The translations under genes were made by a program, and so were the position numbers. DNA of 60,964 bases, taken from contig WHUZ01000163.1 in NCBI GenBank assembly GCA_015179045.1, positions 1 to 60,964 of the forward strand, given 5' to 3'. This document shows positions 41,445 through 51,712 of the stretch, one piece after another. How positions within the stretch are numbered: position 1 is the stretch's first letter; every line of letters begins with the position of its first letter. The notes under the pieces were generated by a model. It did not search any database and had not been told where the DNA came from. It saw only the letters and a list, made by a program, of their open reading frames with translations. This DNA comes from Kalaharituber pfeilii (taxonomy: Eukaryota > Ascomycota > Pezizomycetes > Pezizales > Pezizaceae).

Positions 41445-42510
41445 TTGACATGAAGACCAGAGTGAGGCCACTCTTGAATATTCCACACTTCTGATTACCA
41501 AATACTGTCCATGTTAAGGGTTCGAGGCTCTATGCAATCTGCATGCTTTCTTGGCATAGATTTCTTTCATAGTAGAACTCTGGGTCGTAGAGTTGCATTA
41601 AACCTGATAAAAGTATGAAGACACTTAAAATCAGATAATTTCTCTGTAGGTGAAACCGTGAGAAACAGAGAATGTGACATATGAGGAGATCCGGGAAATT
41701 TTTCACAATAATCAAATTCTGATATGAACAATTGGTGTGAACTTCCCAAATTAAGTATTGCTATACTAACCATGCAATTGCGCAACTTGAATAGAGAAAG
41801 ATTCTGCATATGCGCTATGGATACAGTTTCAAGGCCATTGTCAGTAACTTTACAGGAAAGAATCACAATTGGGCGCTTAGGAGCATTTTATGTGAGAATG
41901 TCATATGAATGAGTGCCAAAACTGTTCGAAAATGCGAGGACACCTAATCCTCCCCCCAAAACTGCATTTTTAGCAAACAAACGTGGACAGAGTACGAAAT
42001 AAATGATGAGATTTAGGACAGTTGTGAACCGTATAAAGAATCCGTGTGTGGTGGAGATATAGGCCCTGTGGGTCGTCTTCTTTCGGTGGGACAAGTGGTT
42101 GGTGGTGACGTACAGCTTGAGTAAGTTTTGTACCGCATTTTACGTAAACTGCGGGAAAAATTACGCGGGTTTCCCGCCAAAATTTGCAATCCTGTTCAGC
42201 TTTTGTCAACACCACGTTTCAAGTAGGCGCTGTAGCATCCGAGGCATCATGTAAATTGTCACTGCCCGCCGGCGCGGTGTACGAGTAATGTTTTTTTCTT
42301 TTTTTCTTTTTTTAAAATAAGAGGCATCGCCTGATCTGATGTAGGTACCTTGGCGCTGCATAATTCCACAGACCCATAGGTACAGCTACCACGACGATGA
42401 CTACGTTTCAGCTTAGGTCTTTCTTCTTTTTTGTTCTGTACTCATACCGTCGCTGTGCGAGACTATGGTGCTGTGTCTTTCTCCATTGAACACTGAGAAA
42501 GCGAATTGCT
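41445..42510. other. No gene; possible diverged tail A near 42258-42315
   Basis: The only feature is GCCCGCCGGCGCGGTGTACG followed by AGTAATG and a T/C-rich stretch, between copies of GAGGCATC (about 42239 and 42322), which could be an old tail A insertion. The rest shows nothing recognisable. Confidence 0.4.
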
Positions 42511-42581
42511 ACCTTGCCATGACGAATAGCCAACCAAGGATGCGTGACACATGAAAAGGAAAAAAAAACAAGAAAGCTGAA
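42511..42581 (+). mobile_element. Tail B micro-insertion, older, about 71 bp
   Basis: Mutated tail B hairpin (CCTTGCCATGACGAATAGCC) with A-rich end. Flanks GAAAGCGAATTGCT (42497-42510) and GAAAGCTGAACTGCT (42582-42596). Confidence 0.85.
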
Positions 42582-42596
42582 CTGCTGAAAAAGTTA

Positions 42597-43161
42597 GCTG
42601 ATAATTCTAGAACGGTGAACTTACATGCTGATAGAGGTCCTGAAAATCCCATCGCCCATTGAATTTGCCTTCTTCTGCTGTCTTGTTCCGATGATCTTTT
42701 CCTCAAAGGCAATACATATACGAGCAGACCAAAACATGGCTAACTGAAAAACATCTCAACATGTTACATATGATAACCGCAAAACTTGTAGGGTAGGAAG
42801 TAGAGGACCAATAACCTACTACTTGGTCAAGACATCGACATTGGTAATACAATGAAGATTTAGGTACTGTCTTACTTCAGCTGTGTTCTGCCCATCCACT
42901 ATTGCTCCATAAATAGTTCTATAAATATATGCTAGTAACGATATTGGGAGTCGAGTACCTTGAGATGGGACTATGTATTGTGGTGGTGGAACGATGCGGC
43001 TGGCCTGCTGGAGTAACAGCCACTGGCTGGAGTGGCCCCAACTGGTCCAGTCAGCGGCCCAATATTCTTTTTGTGGTGGGGAGATCACATCACCCGCGGT
43101 TGCCAGTCTATGCAGGTATCAACATTTCTAACAGGACTGCTCAGGGATGCTGCGACATTAC
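42597..43161. other. No recognisable feature
   Basis: No credible gene, tail or terminal repeat seen. Confidence 0.4.
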
Positions 43162-43224
43162 CCCTGCCATGGCGAACAGCTTCAAGCGGGGTTACGTAAA
43201 ATTTTTAAGAAAAAGAAAAAAGCT
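43162..43224 (+). mobile_element. Tail B micro-insertion, about 63 bp
   Basis: Tail B hairpin, TTACGTAAA and an A-rich end. Flanks TGCTGCGACATTAC (about 43148-43161, first base varies) and TGCTGCGATATTGC (43225-43238). Confidence 0.88.
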
Positions 43225-44051
43225 TGCTGCGATATTGCCAAATTGAGATAATTGCGCTCCAGGAATTGGTAGATCGCGCAGGTTGAATATGTCGAGCATG
43301 CTGCACGCACGAGAAATTGGGCACATTGAGCATGGTTGAGCACGCGCATGAGATCTAGTTATATTGATCGGATTCAGCATTTGAAGCATGTTTCAGTGGG
43401 CACAATGTAAAAAGATCATTCGCCCAGAGCCAACATGTATTTTTCTTAATGAATATATGATACTATTCACGGACAAACTGCTCTTTCGCGGAATTGGCGA
43501 CCACAGCTAGCGATTTGCTGTTACAATGTGATGGACAGTTACTGCCGCGGCTGAAACTTCGCAAGCCACCAACACCATCAAACCAGCCCACACAGCTGGA
43601 AGCAATCCAAAAAGGTGTAGTCGCAGCATACCTGTAGTTCACCCATAAGAGGGTTGTGATTCTGGTCACTGGACAGCTCAAGACAGAGAGCTAGTACATG
43701 AGAGCAGCAGAAAATAGAGACGTTAATTCCAACTGCATATTATTTGTCGCTGGAAATACGGGGCAGTCGGTTACTTTTTTATGTTTTCTTTTTTATTATT
43801 TCATACAGTCGGCATCGCCAACTTTCGACAACGCTGCAGCAAGCAGCAGCTGGCAGCTCCATTGAATGGTCTCAGTGAGCGGCACCGCTGACAGCTTCAC
43901 GGATGTTGCTTGTACAACGTAAGCTTCTGAGGCACCGTGCCCAGGCGCTTCAATTTACGACCTGTGAGTCCACTGCCTTCGAGCTTCGCGCGAACCGGGC
44001 ACCATAATTGTTGTACATGTATTTTTGATCACATCACTTCGGGCTCCGTTC
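43225..44051. other. No recognisable gene
   Basis: Contains some GCACATTGAGCATG-type short repeats (43300-43385) but no coding frame or element ends. Confidence 0.4.
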
Positions 44052-44118
44052 ACCATGCCCTGCGATGGCGAACAGCTGCAAGCGGGGTTACATAATTATA
44101 AAAAAAGGAAAAGAAAGA
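44052..44118 (+). mobile_element. Tail B copy
   Basis: CCCTGCGATGGCGAACAGCT and GCAAGCGGGGTTACATAA followed by an A-rich stretch. No target duplication identified, and LINE-A sequence begins immediately after it. Confidence 0.75.
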
Positions 44119-44852
44119 ATGTAAGTATGTACCACGTTCTACCCAGAGCCCAAAGAGCGGAGGAAAGGGACAGCTGGGCACGAGTTACAGACCACTACAG
44201 AGACTAGGCTGCAAGATATCGACACTAGCAGGCATTTTGGGAGGCAAAGGACTACGATTCTGGCGATATGGCCTGGGAAAGACAGACGGCCCGGAATGCA
44301 CATGGTGCGGGGAGGAGGAAGAGACATCACACGTACCGGACAGGGGCAGGATATGAAAAACCAAATGGCCAGGAGGTAGGGATGCACTGCTCAGGCCACC
44401 AAAAGGGGAAGGCGACGGCCTCGCAGCGATACTTGAATGGGCGGGACAAGACTGGATCCCGTAATGACGGTGTCGATTGTCGGGGCTACCTTTTCTTCTA
44501 CTTTTTCCTTCGATTTTTTATGACAATGTACTTCTCTTCTCTTGATTCTTACCCTGTCCCATATGTACCATCGAAGAGGGGGGAGGGGGAGAGAGACCAG
44601 ATAGAGGTGCTATTGACAATGCTGGGGAGTAAGGGGAGGGAGGGGAGAAGGGGGTGGCGGGGGGTGGTGGGGGGGGGGGGGGGATTAGTTAGTTAACTAT
44701 TTCAGTTCATAGCTATAACATCGCCATAGCCCATAGGGCGGCATGCGATCAATGATATAAAAAAAAAAAAAAATATGTACCTAAATCGTCATAGCCCGTA
44801 GGGCGGCAAGCGATCACTGATTTAAAACAAAAATAAAAAAAAAAACGTTCTA
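44119..44852 (+). mobile_element. LINE-A 3' end with a second LINE-A tail inserted
   Basis: Degenerate ORF2 C-terminus on the plus strand (KISTLAGILGGKGLRFWRYG, then CTWCGEEEETSHV, ended by a stop), 3' UTR and two tail A hairpins. The outer copy's own tail is at about 44788-44820 and is the inverted partner of 1853-2118. The inner tail belongs to the 203 bp insertion 44570-44772. Confidence 0.82.
44570..44772 (+). mobile_element. LINE-A tail insertion (203 bp) with empty site at 1.9 kb
   Basis: Last part of a LINE-A 3' UTR including a G-rich run (about 44646-44684), tail A hairpin with ATCGC/GCGAT outer stem and poly(A). Target duplication ATATGTACC (44561-44569 and 44773-44781). The inverted copy at 1853-2118 reads through the same site without the insert. 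Confidence 0.92.
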
Positions 44853-46440
44853 CCTACTGTATTTCACCACTTTGCGACGTACACCAGTGTCGGACGCACG
44901 TTCTGCACTAAAACGGCCCACACAGGAGAGCATATATCTCAACAACGAAAGCAGATATTTTATTATCCTATTGAGAGAAACAAAGGGTTGTTCTTGACAT
45001 TCCACAACTTTAACTTTCAAGAAACCTTGTTCTTGAGGAATTCTCATGCTACGAAATTTTGCATCATGTCTCAACACATATTTTTGGTAGTATATCATTG
45101 GTTTGAATTCTACTTCTTATATCTGAAATAAATCTAATCAAAATACTAAGTAACTTAAACATAGTAATTTTACCTAGTACTAAAATATGAGATTTGTACT
45201 AAGAAAATATCTAATATAGTAGTAGAATTATTTAAACTTATTTGCAGATACAATTATATATATAGTAATTTAGTAAAAAAATAGGTAGAAATAATTTATA
45301 AAATAGCTAATTAATAATATCAAGCTAAATAAAATATTTAATATTATTAAAAGGTTATAAAAGAGATCTTTTAGCTATATTCTATTATAGTAATAAATTA
45401 AAAAAAAAAGTATAGTATTCTACTTTACTAAAAACTTTTATATAATAAATACAAATTAAAATATTAATTAGTAATATAAAGAAAGTTTAATAATAAAGTC
45501 TATACTTAATAAGAATTATAATTAGTATAGAAGTTTATAAAAATATAGTAGACTATATTTCTTATATTTTTAGATCTTATTTTTCTAATATTTCTAATAT
45601 ATACTAATATATTTATAATATTATTATATATATTTAGCTAATAAAAGTTTTAACTAATAAGTTCAGTTGTTTTTTTAATTCTAAAATATCTAGTAAGAAT
45701 ATAATTATATTTTACTAATAAGATTTTTTATTTAAAGACTATTAGAATTAGAAATTAGTTATTATATAATACTTAGTTTATATAAATACTAAATTATTTA
45801 TTAATATCTTTATTTTTTTATTAAATATATTTCCTTAACTAAGAGTACTACTTATCTTTCCTTACTTTTATTAGTTTTATCTTATATTTATTAGTTAATA
45901 TTATTACTTGAAAGATATTAAGTCTTTTTAGTATTAAAATTTCTTTTTACTTTCTTCTTAAAACTTGATATTTTAATAGTTTTACTATTTATTCCTCTTT
46001 TTAAAAGTATAATTAATATATTAAAATAAAATATTTACTTTTATTATAATATTAGCCTATACTTTATAGTAAATAATTTTATAGTTAAATAAAGTAAGCT
46101 TTTTTATTTAGTATTTGTATTAGTTATATATAGTTATTAGTTTAACTTATTGGTTTTTTAATATAAGTAAGATTGTCTTCTAAAAAAAAACTAACTTAAC
46201 TAGCAAGTCAGTTTTTTCTATATTAAAAAACTTGAATTAATAAGTTAAAACAAATATAAGTTAAAAATTTTATATTTTACTATATAAATAATCCTTATCT
46301 AAGTTAGATTTTAGCTTCATTTTTAATTTATTAGATCGGTTTTTCTAAAAAATAAAAACCGACTTATTGAAGCAAGTTAGTATTAGTCTAAAGTAAAAAC
46401 CTGTACGAAAAAACCAACTTGATAATATAATTATTACTAT
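44853..46440. repeat. Inverted-repeat arm A', largely RIP-like AT-rich
   Basis: Reverse complement partner of 760-1852. The first 270 bp are of normal composition and well conserved; the rest (45120-46440) is strongly AT-rich. Not coding. Confidence 0.7.
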
Positions 46441-46554
46441 TGCATACCATATATGTATGATGCTACATATCTAACATATTTGAACTATACAGGCTACTTA
46501 CTCTACAGTTATAATAACTTCTTGATATCACTAAACTTGCTATACTTCCTCAGA

Positions 46555-46636
46555 ATAGGTAGTCGAGAAACACTAGCATGATCTTAGCTGTCTTAAGCTC
46601 GAGCTAACTCGGCTTGTGCCTCTCACTATAGGATGG
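46555..46636 (+). mobile_element. hAT-2 end fragment
   Basis: Matches the right 80 bp of 32994-33318 (GAGAAACACTAGCATGATCT, GGCTTGTGCC, TCTCACTA). The rest of the element is absent. 46441-46554 shows nothing else. Confidence 0.75.
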
Positions 46637-47012
46637 CACTTACCGATTACACCTGGCTCAGGACTGGAAAGGGCAGTGGTTTTTTTTTTTTTTTTATTTC
46701 ATTACTCACATGCCGCGCTATGGGCTATGGCGAGGTAAAGGGCAGTGGTATGTGAAGGAAGAAATTCAGGAACAGGAGGCATGCTAAGCCTGCGGAGAGG
46801 AATGGATGGTTGCATATGTGCGTCCGAATGCAGGGGTTGCACAAGCTCAAGAGTCGAAGCAGAAAGCAATCCAGTCGCGGATTGGTTTGCCAGCCTCGAT
46901 CTGCGTTAGCGAACAGCGATGTCCGTGTTGGCTATGCTGCGAGTGTATGTATAGTTGCCCCTGCTATGGGATCGCAGCCCGTACGGTGGGTTACGTAATC
47001 AACGAAAAGGAA
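46637..47012 (+). mobile_element. LINE-B 3' end, degraded
   Basis: Plus-strand end of LINE-B ORF2 (TDYTWLRTGKG-like start, frame then lost), 3' UTR and a degraded tail B (46962-47012, CCTGCTATGGGATCGCAGCC, TGGGTTACGTAATC). Interrupted by the tail A micro-insertion 46681-46736. Confidence 0.75.
46681..46736 (-). mobile_element. Tail A micro-insertion, 56 bp
   Basis: Minus-strand tail A hairpin and poly(A) inside a LINE-B remnant. Perfect 13 bp duplication AAAGGGCAGTGGT (46668-46680 and 46737-46749). Confidence 0.95.
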
Positions 47013-47987
47013 AAAGCATATGTATCACTGTAGCCTGCTAGTTCCGTCTGACGTTTTGTTTTTCTCTTGTCCCTTACTTGTCAGCTGAGCTACACTGTTC
47101 CTAATGGTGATGCGCACAAGCTGCACTGAAGCCCACGTAGTCTATACCAGTCGCCGCAGAGCACATGTGAACTGTATCCAGACTTTCTATCCTAGATACA
47201 GCATGCATGAAGTCACTTGCATGTATCTATAATCGTTGGAAGCAGTTATGACTGTTTGGGGTTAGGTACCGTTGAAAAACCGGAGAAGTGTAAGATCAAT
47301 TACTTAATGTGGATGTTCTGGTGCGCTCGCGAACCAACCGGTCCACTCGTGAACGTCCTGAGTTTGAGAGAGACCCGGGCCGTTCACAAGAGGACAAGTC
47401 GTCTCGTGAATAAAACTTTTTGCTGATCGCAGGAGAAAGAGTTTCTACGACAATGGATTTTTCACACAGTGTAATTGACTTTGGTTCTCATCAGTCATCT
47501 ATACATCTTCGTGTTACCAAAAAAACGCATACTGTAGCCCTGCGTGCAGGCCCCATGTCCCAAACGTATCCGCACTACGTAGTATCACATACAGTAGTGT
47601 TTCACCCCCACCCCTCAAGGAGGTAAATATCGGCTAAATAGTAAACATCACGGATGGACTTAGCAGGCAGTTATGGCAAGCGTTACAGGACTTCAGAGCA
47701 TCGCAAGTGAAAAACTATGTATCTCTATTAATGATTGGTCCAACTTATCTACGTTTGACAGATGATCACCTCATGGAGGATATGCATCCACCCACCAACT
47801 CCCGCCTATTCCCTCCCATTGGCTGTTCGGCTGTACACGGGGTTTTTTTGAACACAAAAACGGCTATGATGGGGTTAGCTATTCCAAGAATAATATAGAA
47901 TCAAATCGAAGTTCTAATGCCCAAAGTTTAGCTCGTTGAACGCGGAAAACGATTTGCAAGTATCGGCATCAAAGGAGAGCATATGTG

Positions 47988-48053
47988 TGTTTTTTTTTTT
48001 TTTTTTTTTTTTTAATATCAGCGCTCGCATACCGCCCTGTGGGCTAGGCGAGG
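47988..48053 (-). mobile_element. Tail A micro-insertion in arm 2
   Basis: T run, then the minus-strand tail A hairpin (CTCGCATACCGCCCTGTGGG and GCTAGGCGAG). Arm 1 lacks it. Flanks GAGCATATGTGTG and ATGCTCATGTGG are only loosely similar, so the duplication is uncertain. Confidence 0.75.
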
Positions 48054-48096
48054 TATGCTCATGTGGAAGTCGTGAAAAAAGCTCTCAGCGATCAGG

Positions 48097-48511
48097 TGCC
48101 AGGGCCTACCCGGGAAAGGGATATCCACCCATATTGATCTGTAGAGCGGCTAGTGACAATTGGCCTGATCAACCGACAGCTACAGTCTGGCAATGAAACA
48201 TGGGACGAGCACGGATGTGTATTGCAAGGGTCTGACGGAATGTTCATAGCGCAATGTAAGCCGGACGGACCTCTAGGAGCAAAGCCACCGAATGGATCTC
48301 CAGGAGCAGAGCTACCGGATGGGCCTCTAGATGAGACGAGGCAGTGGGTGAGGGATGTCTATGGATAGAATGCGATGATATCATAGCAACATAGACAATG
48401 GAAGGCATGCAAGATTGACTATAAAAAGGGCCAGCCCTTTGAAAGGCCAAGCACCAAATGTGGTCCTAAGCTACACCATCATATTTATCACATAATCGTA
48501 GAACCGTAACA
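48097..48511 (+). mobile_element. LTR3 solo LTR (415 bp)
   Basis: From TGCCAGGGCC to CCGTAACA, flanked by the 5 bp duplication TCAGG (48092-48096 and 48512-48516). Also found truncated in arm 1 (17009-17149), RIP-altered at 10801-11260, and as a diverged member at 55655-56061. Internal GGACCTCTAGGAGCAAAGCC-like units are repeated about three times. Confidence 0.92.
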
Positions 48512-48559
48512 TCAGGATACTAGGATCAGGATACTAGGTTCTGCAGCTTGGGACGCGGT

Positions 48560-49015
48560 ATAACAAGTCGGACTGTTGGCCGGGGATCCTTAGCATCTAC
48601 TGTATGGCATCGCATGCAGCCAGCTGAACCCACCATGTAGGATGTAAAGTCTGGGTCGAAGCAGAGCTGAACAACGTTCCGTTCTTCCATTACTGCATGT
48701 GTTGTTGACAACGCGCAGGAAGCAGTATGTACTACTACATGCCGCATAACAAATCGGGCTGTGGCCAGGGATTCTTGGCATCTACTGTACGGCATCGCAC
48801 GCAGCCAGCTGAACCCACAATGTAGGATGCAAGTCTGGGTCGAAGCAGAGCTGAACAAAGTTTCGTTCTTCCATTAGTACGTGTTTTCTTGACAACTTGC
48901 AGGTATCATCATGTCCTACAATGCCGTTAACAAATCGGACTGTGGCCAGGATCCTTAGCATCTACTGTAGGGACGGCATCGAAGGTAGCCAATTATGTAG
49001 GATATAAACTCTGGA
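48560..49015 (+). repeat. About 182 bp tandem repeat upstream of lectin, 2.3 copies
   Basis: GGATCCTTAGCATCTACTGT recurs at about 48589, 48770 (as GATTCTTGGC..) and 48953, with GTCTGGGTCGAAGCAGAGCT and GTTCTTCCATTA blocks in the same order in each unit. The array ends about 130 bp before the TATA box. A role in regulation is possible but not shown. Confidence 0.85.
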
Positions 49016-49146
49016 TCGAAACCGGGCTGAAGAACACACCCAGCCAGTAGCACAGCGGCCTCGTATTCAACTAGATTACGTGAATTCAATTCAATGCTAG
49101 GTGCTGTATTGTTCATCCAATCGATACTAGGTTCAGAGGAGAGGAG

Positions 49147-49154
49147 TATAAAAG
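49147..49154 (+). promoter_or_regulatory. TATA box of the lectin gene
   Basis: TATAAAAG, 130 bp upstream of the start codon, conserved in both copies. Typical for a highly expressed fungal gene. Confidence 0.65.
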
Positions 49155-49284
49155 TAGAAGGCCCTGCTCTGCGAATGAGTTCTTCATCAACCGCCAAAGC
49201 TAGATACTCACCCTCAAGCTCAACTCTCTAGATCTCCCAGACTATCCAATCTGCTGCACTAATTAATATTCAACACACTCCAGA

Positions 49285-49746
49285 ATGCCTCCTTACACGA
49301 TCAGCATCCGCATCTACCAGACCGACCCAAGTTTGAAGTCGTTCTTCCACGTCGTCGAGGAGGGCTGTTGGTGGTACGGCAAATATTGCAGGTGGTCCGA
49401 GTGCAATGGCGAGTACATCCTCCACATGGGTGAAAGCGGCACCTCAGGCGGGCTCCGCTTGATAACCGATACGGGCCGCCGCTTCATCGTCTTCGTTGGA
49501 GTGCACAACTATAAACGCTGGTGCGACATCCTCACGAGGCCGTACCTCAAGGAGGAAGATACGGTCTGCAAGTGGCTCCACAAGTACTACGAGAGTGGTA
49601 CCTCTCAAGCCAAACAGCGGGAGAAACAGCTTTCTGAATACAGCGTATGCGATGATGGTGACCCCAAGATCAAATATACAATCAAATTCACGCAATCGGA
49701 GGGTGAGCACCTCAAGGCCGACCTTATTATAGGGCCCTGCAAATAA
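49285..49746 (+). CDS. Fungal fruit-body-type lectin (FB_lectin family)
   Basis: An intact intronless gene for a 153-residue protein, the usual size of this family (about 140-150). It starts MPPYTISIRIYQTDP and has the family signatures YTISIRIYQT at the N-terminus, GESGTSGGLRL in the middle, GVHNYKRWCDI and the C-terminal LKADLIIG. No signal peptide or membrane segment is visible, in line with known members, which are cytosolic. Members bind the T-antigen disaccharide and GlcNAc-type glycans and are thought to act in defence against animals feeding on the fungus or in storage; ascomycete members are known, including one from a nematode-trapping fungus. Function here is inferred from the family. 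Regulation: TATA box at 49147 and tandem repeats upstream. The codon pattern is GC-rich and clean of RIP-like changes, although a near-identical inverted copy exists at 13679-16258. Confidence 0.88.
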   Translation: MPPYTISIRIYQTDPSLKSFFHVVEEGCWWYGKYCRWSECNGEYILHMGESGTSGGLRLITDTGRRFIVFVGVHNYKRWCDILTRPYLKEEDTVCKWLHKYYESGTSQAKQREKQLSEYSVCDDGDPKIKYTIKFTQSEGEHLKADLIIGPCK

Positions 49747-49851
49747 ATAGCGATAAGAAAAGACCTTATTATGGGGTGAACAAGAGGTAAGTACGCTCAG
49801 TTTCGATACCATCTGCCCGGAGTGTAGATTAGCATGCTTATTTGCCCTGCC

Positions 49852-49970
49852 ATAGATAAGCGGTTTTTTTTTCCCCTTCTTTTTTTGTCATCTGACCCCG
49901 CTTGCAATTTGGCATGGCAGGGTAATACGCGGGGTTACATGATATTAAAATGAAAAACCAGGCAAAAAAA
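49852..49970 (+). mobile_element. Nested tail B micro-insertion, arm 2 copy
   Basis: Counterpart of 13445-13585 in opposite orientation: a tail B hairpin (CCCTGCCATAG .. GCGGGGTTACATGATATT) split by another in reverse (GTCATCTGACCCCGCTTGCA .. GGCATGGCAGGG) with a T-rich end. Confidence 0.7.
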
Positions 49971-50475
49971 CGTGCTTGTTTGTTTCGAAAGCTAGTTGTG
50001 TATTTCACTGGATGCGAGATAATTGTGGATGTTGCTTCGTCTGCTAGCTATGCAGTCGCCTCATGTCCTGGTATTTGGAGGTTTGGAAGTTGGCATGAGA
50101 CTAGGATTTTTTACTACCAAAAAAAAAAAAAAAAAGGAAAAAAGGAAAAAAAATGGTTCGCTTGCAGATGTTTTTTTATCTTTTCGTTCATTCAGTATTA
50201 CTTATCTAAGAGGATATTCACAATCGTTTCCAAACAAACCATACAAGGTGGCCTCAGTGCCAGCACGGATAGGCCAAAAAGCAGTGACGTCGTCCGCATA
50301 GCAACCAATAGGCTTACATCTTCAGTAAATTAAATTCTTGCACTTAGGTATGCGCCAGCTCATTGACGTAATTTCACAACCTCATACATACTAAGTACGG
50401 CAACGTACAGCCTACTGTACCCTTCCTATACCAGATCGCTGAAAATCTGGTCCGGTATAGCAAGGTTCCGGTATA

Positions 50476-50664
50476 GAATAAAAATCTTGGCAGATAGGGT
50501 GGTTATATTATTTTTCCAAATTCAAATAATGACTGAAGTAGAAAATAAATAAAGTATATATCAACTCATTCTCATATCTAATGAAATACATTAATATGGA
50601 TTGTTTACAAAATCTAAAAAATGTTAGGCCTTAAGTATGCTTAAAAGTATCAAGTATGTAATAT
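50476..50664. other. AT-rich spacer, nothing recognised
   Basis: Moderately AT-rich, no frame, no element ends. Confidence 0.4.
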
Positions 50665-50732
50665 TGTTCTGGCCCAGCGGCGAACATGAATGTACCTCGA
50701 TGTACCTATATGTAATATATATACTCGCTTAT

Positions 50733-50907
50733 TTTTTTTTTTTATATATCATTACGCGCATGCCGCCTTGCAGGCTATGGTGAGGGTTTAGATACATGAA
50801 TGATAATCAACGGAAAAATAAGTAACAGATAAGGAGATAAAGTGAAAATATGACCGGTTACTCCGCCGCCCAGTCCATCACCTCCGCCAACGTTCTCTAC
50901 CCCCCCT
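50733..50907 (-). mobile_element. LINE-A tail insertion (about 175 bp)
   Basis: Minus-strand end of LINE-A ORF2 (last codons LAEVMDWAAE and stop), 3' UTR, tail A hairpin with inner stem GCCT/AGGC, poly(A). Perfect 14 bp duplication ATATACTCGCTTAT (50719-50732 and 50908-50921). Mirrored at 52234-52411. Confidence 0.92.
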
Positions 50908-51015
50908 ATATACTCGCTTATGATTTAATGTAATAGTGATCTATCATACAACCAGCTAAGCAATTTCCACAGTCTCCTATCCCCTATGCAGTCATCTATG
51001 TACAAACAATAGTAC

Positions 51016-51079
51016 TTTTTTTTTTTTTTTTATATCAGTACTCGCATGCCGCCCTATGGGCTATGGCGAGGTATTTATT
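51016..51079 (-). mobile_element. 3' tail of the LINE-C/ORF1-only element
   Basis: Poly(A) (T run 51016-51031), tail A hairpin (51041-51070) and the start of the 3' UTR on the minus strand. The 3' UTR continues at 52594-52597 on the other side of the TIR element 51080-52593, so this is the real 3' end of the long minus-strand LINE to the right. Confidence 0.75.
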
Positions 51080-51712
51080 TGTTCTGGCCTACCGACGAAC
51101 ATTGCGGTTCGCGAATCGGCCAATTCGTCGGTGGGCTGGCTGATTCGCGAATGGGCCAGCCCACCGACGAACACTGGTTTAGTTCAAGTACCACTAGGTA
51201 CCTCTACGTACTACCAGTGATTGAGTATAGAGAAACATTCTGCTACCATCGTTAATTGATAAGCCAGTTACTGTGTGCTAGCACAGCCCTATTGCCACTG
51301 ACAAGTTGCCACCTACAAGTTGCCACTTGAAAGTTGCTGTCGGTGATAAGTTGCTACTTCTTACCCACATACTAGAAGATAATACAGACTTTTTAATTAA
51401 TAATTCACTACGCTTCTAGACTGCTATAGTTAAGAATACCAATTTGTAATCATAACTTAATTATTGTTAACCGAAACACTAGAAGAAAATTACTAAATAG
51501 GCTTCTGGTATTCTTCTTACTCTAAGCGAAATTTTGGAGTGTTATCTTCATAGGTAGAGATTTCCGGAATCCTCCGCCATTCTTGTATTATATTGTGGCA
51601 GTAACAGGGATTGCGTTGATGCCAAGAATGAAAAGTCTGGTGGTGTATTACCAGAAACCGTAGATAATAAGAGCCCTGCAAGTGCCAAGTACCCACTTTA
51701 AGCAACCTCATC

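Larger units (their letters stand above)
46990..50475 (+). repeat. Inverted duplication arm 2 (intact lectin)
   Basis: Reverse complement partner of 12951-19453. It preserves the older state at several places: the lectin is intact, LTR3 is complete and the ORF1-only insertion site is empty. Its own private event is the tail A insertion near 48000. 47013-47987 and 49760-50475 contain no gene that I can support. Confidence 0.88.
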
